Part shown: one piece after another, positions 6,116-11,925 of the stretch
Numbering within the stretch: the stretch's first letter is position 1
Layout: each line of letters opens with the position of its first letter
Program-made: the position numbers and the translations under genes
Assembly (NCBI RefSeq): GCF_004769635.1
Contig: NZ_RQGH01000002.1
Location: 1 to 11,925, forward strand
DNA from: Leptospira jelokensis
GTDB taxonomy: Bacteria; Spirochaetota; Leptospiria; Leptospirales; Leptospiraceae
Direction: 5' to 3'
DNA length: 11,925 nt
Notes under the pieces: generated by a model
What the model saw: only the letters and a program-made list of their open reading frames with translations
Told to the model about the DNA's origin: nothing
The model's database searches: none

Positions 6116-8007
6116 TAAAGAATTCCTTCCAACTTTTCTAAAGCAATCCAGAAACCTTCACCACCATTTTTATGACCTTGCCAGATTTCAGGAATGAACC
6201 AAGCCTTTGGTGCTAAATCACCGAAGATCTTACCTAAACGCGGGAAATCAATTTCACCTTCTCCCACCTGCAATCCTTCTCCATTTAATCCTTTAGCGTC
6301 GCCCATATGGATATGGGCAGTAAACGGAGCAATTCTCTTAGAAAAATCATAAAAGTCATAACCAAAATGATTACAAGTGAGCATGGTATGTGAGACATCG
6401 TAACACATTCTCAAATTTAATTTTTTACACCATTCTTCAATTTCAGCAATATGAACAAAAATATTCTGATATCGTTGTCCACCAAAATGCCAAGGAAAGG
6501 GAGCCATCGTTTGTGGGATAAGTTCCACTCCTTCTTGATTCAGCATCTGTAAACTTTCACCAAACCTTTGATAGTATGAAGGCAAAATATCTTTTGGAAG
6601 ATTTCCGTCCATGGATATCCCACCGACATTTGCGACGATAAAGGGCCTCTTAGTCTTTGGAAAAAATTGTTTTAAGGATCGAGTGATATCAATCACTCTC
6701 TGCGTTTCTTTTAATGAAATTTTACGATAGGCATCGTCTGGTGTCGCAAGATCCATCAAGTGACTACCTTCAAACAATTCAGGAGCATGTACTACAAATT
6801 CACAGTCATATGTTCCACTTAGGTATTTTCCTGGATCCAACTCCATATCAGAATAAGACAAGTGGAATTCAAAAAGATCAGGTTTGACTCGATGATAATA
6901 CTCTTGAAAGTCATGGTACCGAACCGGTACTCCCCATGGCCTACTAAATTTATATTGTTTAGGCTCAATTCTTTTTTCGCTTAAGTCCGATGGAAAGAAA
7001 TAGTCTTCTTCCAACATATCCCGCTGAATTGTTTTTCCTATTAAGTCATTTATTTTCTGCGGTGAAAGCCCCTGCCCTGGACTGAGAACCTTTATCATTT
7101 CTTTTGTGATGACTGTCCCCTTTGCGATCGGCTTGGATGCAACACAACTTTTCGAAAGGTTCTCTCTATTGATCATCTCCCCTTGGCTCAGTTTTCTTTC
7201 ATACTGAGAGGATCCAAGAGCCTCTTCAATTTCTCGAATTCCTTTCACAAGTTTAGAAAACTCGTTAGCTTCTAAACTTGCCGCATGGTCAGGACCTTCC
7301 ATATTCCGATCTAGTGTTAAATGGCGTTCTACAACCATGGCTCCAAAAGCTATAGAAGCAAGAGTTATGTTGATTCCCCTTTCGTGACCAGAATATCCGA
7401 TGTAATTATGGAATTCCTGTAACTGAGTCATCCACTTAAGGTTAATATCATGTAGAGGTGCCGGGTAGGTACTATTACAATGTAAAAACACAAACGGAAC
7501 ATTTGCTTTCTTTAGATAGTCACGAGTAAAAAGAATTTCCTCTGTATTACTCATTCCAGTGGATAATATAAGTGGTTTTTTTGTTTCTATTAACCGATCA
7601 AGAAGCACGACGTTTGTTAAATCAGCAGATGCTACTTTATAAGCAGGAACAGGAAAACTTTCAAGAATATCAACACTTTTATAATCCCAAGGAGTGCATA
7701 AATAAAGAATTCCTTTCTCCTTACAGTAAAAGTTTAATTTTCTATGAAATTCTTTATCAAGTTCAAATTTTTCAAGTAAGTCCAAGATATACTCAGTACC
7801 TAAATCTTCTCCTGACTTTTTTAAACTCTTTTGACGATAGACTTCTTCCAAATGTCTCATTTGGAACTTTGCACAATCGGCTCCAACGGAAACTGCCGCG
7901 TCTACTAATTCATTGGCTTTTTTTAAATCACCATTATGATTATTTCCTATTTCAGCTATTATGAAAGTTCTACCACTTCCGATTTCAAAATTCCCAATTT
8001 TTATCAT
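6115..8007 (-). CDS. neuB: NeuB-type ulosonic acid synthase fused to a C-terminal TIM-barrel isomerase-like domain
   Basis: A 630-residue two-part protein. Residues 10-262 are a complete NeuB barrel, which condenses an aldose with phosphoenolpyruvate: IAEIGNNHNG (18-27), KFQM (47-50), TPWD (105-108), KVASADL (124-130), LSTGM (148-152), HCNSTYP (176-182), GYSGHE (204-209), ERHLTLD (227-233) and GPDHAASL (238-245). Residues about 285-345 are the SAF (antifreeze-like) domain. Residues about 350-630 add a xylose isomerase-like barrel with VVHAPE (H407), YDVSH (536-540), AHIHMGD (564-570), GEGEIDF and PEIWQGH near 606-612. Stand-alone NeuB proteins end near residue 350. I take ATG 8007 as the start: it overlaps the kinase TGA as ATGA and gives the usual N-terminus MIKIGNFEIG; a start at 8052 would add 15 atypical residues. 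The substrate is unknown. Confidence 0.9.
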   Translation of the reverse strand: MIKIGNFEIGSGRTFIIAEIGNNHNGDLKKANELVDAAVSVGADCAKFQMRHLEEVYRQKSLKKSGEDLGTEYILDLLEKFELDKEFHRKLNFYCKEKGILYLCTPWDYKSVDILESFPVPAYKVASADLTNVVLLDRLIETKKPLILSTGMSNTEEILFTRDYLKKANVPFVFLHCNSTYPAPLHDINLKWMTQLQEFHNYIGYSGHERGINITLASIAFGAMVVERHLTLDRNMEGPDHAASLEANEFSKLVKGIREIEEALGSSQYERKLSQGEMINRENLSKSCVASKPIAKGTVITKEMIKVLSPGQGLSPQKINDLIGKTIQRDMLEEDYFFPSDLSEKRIEPKQYKFSRPWGVPVRYHDFQEYYHRVKPDLFEFHLSYSDMELDPGKYLSGTYDCEFVVHAPELFEGSHLMDLATPDDAYRKISLKETQRVIDITRSLKQFFPKTKRPFIVANVGGISMDGNLPKDILPSYYQRFGESLQMLNQEGVELIPQTMAPFPWHFGGQRYQNIFVHIAEIEEWCKKLNLRMCYDVSHTMLTCNHFGYDFYDFSKRIAPFTAHIHMGDAKGLNGEGLQVGEGEIDFPRLGKIFGDLAPKAWFIPEIWQGHKNGGEGFWIALEKLEGIL

Positions 8008-9392
8008 AATATTATTAAATCCTCTTTCACTAACTCCTCTCTTACAGTCCAAGCCTGTAAACCTTCCGAATCAAAACGAAATGGACGGTATTTTAAACCA
8101 GAAGAATCCATCCAATTTAACAATTCATGTTTTGCAAAAGGAGGAACATAAAATAGAAAAAAACCACCCCCGCCAGCACCCAACAATTTACCACCGATCG
8201 CACCATGATCCATGGCATCTTTATAAATTTTATCTAGAAAGTTATTCGAAATTTTGGAACTTAATCCTTTTTTAATTTCCCACGCTTTGTGCAAACACAA
8301 TCCAAATTGTAATAAGCGACCCCTGAGCAGATGATTTCTCATTTCATAAGTAAGTTCCACATTTGATTTTACTTTTTGTTTGATCTCAGACTCTTTCATT
8401 GTTTCACGTTGGTCATCATGAATATTACCAGAATCGTGGGTAGTCGCGGTGTCACATAAAACTAAACTTTCTTCTAGTTCAATCATTACATCCCGAGAAA
8501 GTCGTAGAGGATGGACGATATTCTGATCCAGTGCAAATTCCATAAAGTTAAAGCCACCAAACACAGTTGCATACTGGTCCTGCCAACCTCCTGCAATCCC
8601 TAAATCTAATCGTTCAGCTTGAAACGCCAATTCAGCTAATTCATGATTGTCCCATTTATCTTTTTTGAATTGATTGAAACATCCTAAAATTGCTGATGAT
8701 ACAACGGCGGATCCACCCAAACCAGAGTTCATAGGATAATCTGAATGAACAAACAGTTCAAAGCCAAAGTTAGGACGGACGACTTTGATTATTGATTGGA
8801 ATAATTTAAAATCAGTTTCTCGTTTCAGCAAATCATCATAGTCATCAAATTCGACCGAAGCATTTAAATCTCTTGAATGGAAAATAATTTTATAATCATC
8901 TCTCACCCTTACTGTAGCATGTGTATAAAGTGTAACTGTAGAATTGATGACTGCACCTTTTTCATTGGAAAAGAAATGAGTTAAATCAGAACCTCCTCCT
9001 CCAAAACTAATTCTAACGGGTGATCTTGCTCTAGCATATACTTTCCGTTCTTCTAAATGAGGTAATTCATCTTTTGTGACGATTCCTACTAATTTTTTAT
9101 TTTCATCGAGGATTGGTATGAAACGAATTCGAGAATCGAGCATTTTCAATAATTGTTCTCTTGGAGAATTACTAGAAGCCCAAAGAAACTCGCGATTCAT
9201 ACTTTCGGAAATAAGTGAACTTAGACTTTTTCCATTCAGTAAGTTACGGCGAATGTCACCATCAGTTGCCAGACCAATAATTTGATTTTCTTCGTTTTGT
9301 ACGAGGGTAAAACCGAGATGATTCGATTCGATTTTCTTTAAAGTTTCCTCAACGGAATTGGTATATGAAATTAAAAACAAATCGAATTTCAA
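8004..9392 (-). CDS. hddA: CBS-domain pair fused to a GHMP kinase (HddA-like heptose 7-phosphate kinase)
   Basis: A 462-residue protein. Residues 1-118 look like a tandem CBS (Bateman) module, with LATDGDIRRNLL at 41-52 and GIVTKDEL at 103-110; such modules usually sense adenosyl ligands. From RARSPVRISFGGGGSDL (121-137) onward it is a GHMP kinase of the D-glycero-D-manno-heptose 7-phosphate kinase group. The ATP loop PMNSGLGGSAVVSSA is at 220-234 and GGKLLGAGGGGFF at 400-412. Usual HddA proteins are about 340 residues and lack the CBS pair. The kinase makes heptose 1,7-bisphosphate for GmhB. The start is TTG at 9392, overlapping the hddC TGA as TTGA, with a strong GGGAGGAG site 5 bases upstream. 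Fucokinase-like activity is an alternative reading of the kinase domain, but the neighbours favour heptose. Confidence 0.88.
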   Translation of the reverse strand: MKFDLFLISYTNSVEETLKKIESNHLGFTLVQNEENQIIGLATDGDIRRNLLNGKSLSSLISESMNREFLWASSNSPREQLLKMLDSRIRFIPILDENKKLVGIVTKDELPHLEERKVYARARSPVRISFGGGGSDLTHFFSNEKGAVINSTVTLYTHATVRVRDDYKIIFHSRDLNASVEFDDYDDLLKRETDFKLFQSIIKVVRPNFGFELFVHSDYPMNSGLGGSAVVSSAILGCFNQFKKDKWDNHELAELAFQAERLDLGIAGGWQDQYATVFGGFNFMEFALDQNIVHPLRLSRDVMIELEESLVLCDTATTHDSGNIHDDQRETMKESEIKQKVKSNVELTYEMRNHLLRGRLLQFGLCLHKAWEIKKGLSSKISNNFLDKIYKDAMDHGAIGGKLLGAGGGGFFLFYVPPFAKHELLNWMDSSGLKYRPFRFDSEGLQAWTVREELVKEDLIIL

Positions 9393-10111
9393 AATTTCTC
9401 CTCCCTACCTGACTCAATCCAATCTTGGAAACGTTTGTAATCGTCTGGAATTCCAATATCAATAAATTCTGTATTTAATGGAACAGCTCTCAATCTTCTT
9501 TGTCTAGCAAGTTCAGGAAAAACATCGTTCTCCATAGAGAATTCTCCAGTTCTTCCTATGAAAATACTTGAATGCAATTTATATAAACCTGCGTTAATCC
9601 AACCTGCTCCCGCATTCTCTCTCTTCTCTTCAAACTCTAACACAAATTTTCCATCAAAAGAAACTTTTCCATAACGAGAAACGTCATTGGTATGTATTAT
9701 CGCTATTGAAGGCGAAGAAGATTCAGCAACATTCAACATTGATTTTTTATCTACCCATGTATCTGCATTTACGATCAAAAATTCACCCTCAAACTTGAGT
9801 GAATTCAAAGCATGGGCCACTGCTCCACCTGTTCCTAATTGGGAGGGCTCTATCGAAAATTGAACTTCAGTATGATTCAGCAAGGTTTCTTTCATTTTCT
9901 CTACATATTCGATAATTAAATCCGCTTTATAATGTAATAGAAAAAAGAATCTCCTAAATCCTTGGTCATGGTAATTCTCCAGAAGATATTGCAGGAATGG
10001 TTTTCCAAACACTGGTGCCAATGGTTTAGGAACATCATTGACAACTGAAGATAACCTGGTTCCACGTCCGCCAGCTAAAATGAATATGGGTAAATCTATG
10101 TTCTGATTCAT
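9389..10111 (-). CDS. hddC: HddC-like heptose 1-phosphate nucleotidyltransferase
   Basis: A 240-residue sugar-phosphate nucleotidyltransferase of the RmlA-like fold, closest in appearance to D-glycero-alpha-D-manno-heptose 1-phosphate guanylyltransferase. The nucleotide loop AGGRGTRL lies at residues 13-20, PKPLAPV at 28-34, LGTGGA at 92-97, the metal-binding NAD at 115-117, GWINAGLY at 170-177 and FIDIGIPDDY at 216-225. It would use the heptose 1-phosphate left by GmhB to make GDP-heptose. GDP preference is inferred from family resemblance and the HddA partner, not seen directly. The ATG at 10111 follows gmhB by 20 bases that include an A10 tract on the plus strand; the ribosome site is poor. 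The 3' end overlaps the kinase start by four bases. Confidence 0.87.
   Translation of the reverse strand: MNQNIDLPIFILAGGRGTRLSSVVNDVPKPLAPVFGKPFLQYLLENYHDQGFRRFFFLLHYKADLIIEYVEKMKETLLNHTEVQFSIEPSQLGTGGAVAHALNSLKFEGEFLIVNADTWVDKKSMLNVAESSSPSIAIIHTNDVSRYGKVSFDGKFVLEFEEKRENAGAGWINAGLYKLHSSIFIGRTGEFSMENDVFPELARQRRLRAVPLNTEFIDIGIPDDYKRFQDWIESGREEKF
9398..9405 (-). promoter_or_regulatory. Strong Shine-Dalgarno site for the TTG-started kinase gene
   Basis: The minus strand reads GGGAGGAG five bases before the TTG start codon of the CBS-kinase gene, within the last codons of hddC. It is the best ribosome site in the window. It decides the start: no in-frame ATG occurs before residue 65, which would cut the CBS module in half. 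Confidence 0.7.
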
Positions 10112-10131
10112 CAGTTTAAAAAAAAAATGTT

Positions 10132-10683
10132 TTAAATAAAATAAGGAAAGGATTCTCTCAAAGAACCAACACTAACAAAACTAGAATGAGAGAGTTGATT
10201 TTCATTCTTCTGACTAAGAATCAAAATATTTGTATTGATCCCAGCATTGATGCCAGCATCTATATCGCTGATCTGATCACCAACTAAAACCGATTTAGAT
10301 AAATCTAAAGAATACCTTCTAGCTGCCTTCAGAATCATACCAGGATTTGGTTTCCGAAAGAACGAATTACGTTTATACTTTCCCTTAGCATGTTCAGGAT
10401 GATAGGGGCAAAAAAACACCTTTCTAATATTGCAATTTTTCTTTTTAAATTCAGATAACATCCATTTCGTTAATATTAGAAAATCTCTTTCAGAGTAGTA
10501 GCCTCGCCCTATCCCCGCTTGATTAGTTATGATAAAGATTAAATAACCCTTAGCATTAGCCAATTGACAAAGTTCAAAAATCCCATCTTGAAAGACAAAA
10601 TCCTCTACTCTATGTACATAATCATAATCAAGATTGACGACACCATCACGATCAAGAAAAAGTGCTCTAGTTAAATTGGTCAT
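10132..10683 (-). CDS. gmhB: GmhB-like HAD phosphatase (heptose 1,7-bisphosphate 7-phosphatase)
   Basis: A 183-residue cytosolic HAD-family phosphatase of the GmhB/histidinol-phosphatase group. The nucleophile motif [10 protein letters not shown] (8-17) gives D11 and D13. [13 protein letters not shown] is at 53-65, RKPNPGM at 110-116, and VGDQISDID at 134-142 supplies the C-terminal acidic residues. It should remove the 7-phosphate from heptose 1,7-bisphosphate, between the kinase and HddC. The structural zinc site usual in GmhB (Cys, His, then CxC just before RKP) is largely lost: C92 stays, but the His position is Y94, and the CxC pair is replaced by S107 and F109. The ATG at 10683 has no clear ribosome site, and 50 bases separate it from the upstream gene. 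Confidence 0.87.
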   Translation of the reverse strand: MTNLTRALFLDRDGVVNLDYDYVHRVEDFVFQDGIFELCQLANAKGYLIFIITNQAGIGRGYYSERDFLILTKWMLSEFKKKNCNIRKVFFCPYHPEHAKGKYKRNSFFRKPNPGMILKAARRYSLDLSKSVLVGDQISDIDAGINAGINTNILILSQKNENQLSHSSFVSVGSLRESFPYFI

Positions 10684-10733
10684 ATATAGAAAGGAGCACC
10701 TAATGATTGAAGTTTTGCTTCATAAGAGTATCA

Positions 10734-11925
10734 TCAAGAAATTGACTTGACCGAATCAGAAAAAACGAAATCTTTTCTGCTAACAGTTTCGAAGATTACT
10801 TTTATTCTTTCCAAGTATCTTTCCCTAACCTTCCCATCAGCAATGGAATACATATCTATAATTTTTTTAAAATCTCTAAAATCGTGACTTGAGTCAATTA
10901 TCTGAGTGAATGATTCGATTAGCTCATTAGCATCATAGGAAACTAGGGCCATGTTATCTAAGCCAAATAAATTCAATATATCTCGCCGGCCCTCAAGAAA
11001 GTTTTCATGAAATATAACTTTCTTTCCCATTGCAATTGCTTCCTCGGCAATTGAAGTCACTCTTGCAATAACATATTCAGACTGCACAAGCAAACGATAA
11101 CTCTCTCCAATTTCATCTATATCACTGATGATAAGATTTCTTAACTGTTTCAATTTCAGAAAGATTTCTTGAAAATATGCCAATTTAGTCCAAAGAATAT
11201 TTTTTCCCCGAATTACAAATTCATACTGAGGGAAATTACTAATCAATTTATAAATATCTTTATAAAAAAGCAAATTATTTTGCCAGGACAAAAGTGAAAT
11301 CGAATTAACTTCTTCACTGTGGAAATCAAATATAATTACCTGATTTTTTTTAACTTTCACTTTTTTTTGAAGTTCGAAAGCATAATCCGTTCGGATTAAA
11401 CCGATAGAAAAAGTTTTTTCTACAATCGAATATTGATTTTTCTCTATCACCCGATTAAAACTGTCACCTGGAATAAAATAATAATCTACAAAAACAGGCA
11501 GGTTTTCCGAGTGCATAACAAACTGTCTTTCAGTGAGAGCAATCGTTTTAATTTGAAGTTCATTTGCAGCTAACTGGAAATATGCTGGAAACAGAATATC
11601 ATACCCAACGATAATATATGACGGTTTGATTTTCTTTAATATGAAAATTGAAAAGTTTACACGCAATTCAAAGACTAAAAAAATACGAAGTTCACGTATT
11701 GAATATATGCGATAAACGAAAATACACTTCAATAATTTTTCTATTGAAAAAAAAAACAATCCTACATGTTTCTTCTTTAGGTATTCTCCAAAAATATCCA
11801 TAAAAAAGAATACATCGAATCCATTACTTTGATAAAAACTTTCTATTTCATTATCTTTATAAAACTCGATATATTTATACGAATTAGGATTTTCTCTATT
11901 AGGCAATATATAGTCTTTAGAAAAA
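10734..11925 (-). CDS. Putative GT-B-like surface polysaccharide glycosyltransferase, 5' end beyond the window
   Basis: At least 390 residues are visible. The frame stays open to the right edge, and the first possible start (TTG at 11906) is preceded by codons reading FSKDYI, so the true N-terminus probably lies outside. The C-terminal third has the pattern LVQSEYVIARVTSIAEEAIA near 273-292 followed by GKKVIFHENF, typical of the nucleotide-sugar side of GT-B enzymes in capsule and O-antigen loci. A DGKVRERYLERI stretch follows near 357-368. Phe, Ile, Lys and Tyr are very frequent and codons are AT-rich even for this window. No membrane segment is certain. I cannot name the family or sugar. 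A T10 run in the coding strand (11747-11756) encodes FFF near residue 51. Position and strand make it the first visible gene of the operon. Confidence 0.7.
   Translation of the reverse strand, partial: FSKDYILPNRENPNSYKYIEFYKDNEIESFYQSNGFDVFFFMDIFGEYLKKKHVGLFFFSIEKLLKCIFVYRIYSIRELRIFLVFELRVNFSIFILKKIKPSYIIVGYDILFPAYFQLAANELQIKTIALTERQFVMHSENLPVFVDYYFIPGDSFNRVIEKNQYSIVEKTFSIGLIRTDYAFELQKKVKVKKNQVIIFDFHSEEVNSISLLSWQNNLLFYKDIYKLISNFPQYEFVIRGKNILWTKLAYFQEIFLKLKQLRNLIISDIDEIGESYRLLVQSEYVIARVTSIAEEAIAMGKKVIFHENFLEGRRDILNLFGLDNMALVSYDANELIESFTQIIDSSHDFRDFKKIIDMYSIADGKVRERYLERIKVIFETVSRKDFVFSDSVKSIS

Noticed and set aside
8008..8052. Longer NeuB start at 8052 adding 15 residues.
   Set aside because: The added residues do not resemble a NeuB N-terminus and lie in the kinase 3' end; the ATG at 8007 gives the usual ATGA overlap and start.
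7572..8275. Several plus-strand frames opposite the neuB start and kinase end.
   Set aside because: They are antisense to well-conserved coding regions, overlap one another in different frames, and have unlikely compositions.
10118..10127. A10 tract between gmhB and hddC as a promoter or phase-variable element.
   Set aside because: It lies in a 20-base gap inside a tightly packed operon, with no -35/-10 pair visible; such tracts are expected in AT-rich DNA.
10684..10733. Possible promoter or small gene in the 50-base gap upstream of gmhB.
   Set aside because: No convincing promoter elements, hairpin or ribosome site; the tiny ATG frames inside it are too short to support.

Overview
The window is AT-rich, densely packed surface-polysaccharide DNA, most likely from the O-antigen (rfb) locus of a spirochaete of the genus Leptospira. 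The main pointers are the start of a LIC12162-family protein (a family named from Leptospira O-antigen loci), the low GC content, and the heptose plus nonulosonate gene mix. The species cannot be told from the sequence alone. All twelve intact or nearly intact genes lie on the minus strand, so transcription runs from high to low coordinates. Most neighbours overlap by 1-4 bases, abut, or are separated by fewer than 21 bases, which indicates one long polycistronic unit entering from the right. I see no promoter, terminator, RNA gene, CRISPR array or insertion sequence.

Layout in transcription order: a probable glycosyltransferase cut by the right edge (10734-11925); a heptose-activation block of GmhB-like phosphatase (10132-10683), HddC-like nucleotidyltransferase (9389-10111) and HddA-like kinase carrying an N-terminal CBS pair (8004-9392); a NeuB-type ulosonate synthase fused to a sugar isomerase-like TIM barrel (6115-8007); GmhA (5537-6115); a zinc-ribbon SAM methyltransferase (4662-5540); a second, stand-alone TIM-barrel isomerase (3828-4661); a NeuA-type CMP-sugar synthetase (3141-3827); a fold-type-IV aminotransferase (2127-3122); two short-chain dehydrogenases (1342-2115 and 508-1332); and the 5' end of a LIC12162-family transferase (about 347-511).

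How the genes may work together: GmhA, HddA, GmhB and HddC form the known set that turns sedoheptulose 7-phosphate into GDP-D-glycero-alpha-D-manno-heptose. NeuB and NeuA form the known pair that condenses an aldose with phosphoenolpyruvate and activates the resulting ulosonic acid with CTP. Here neuB sits inside the heptose block, coupled to hddA upstream and gmhA downstream, and it is followed by isomerases, an aminotransferase and dehydrogenases. The dehydratases, UDP-sugar epimerases and acetyltransferases that feed the textbook sialic, legionaminic and pseudaminic pathways are absent. This suggests either two parallel sugars made from one operon, or a CMP-ulosonic acid made from an unusual precursor.

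The left end is disturbed. Bases 1-75 are an exact copy of 2403-2477 (inside the aminotransferase gene). They are followed by about 270 bases carrying a plus-strand reading frame I do not recognise, which runs into the 5' end of the LIC12162-family gene just after its conserved start. This is a patchwork of three gene fragments, either a real rearrangement or an assembly chimera at a contig end.
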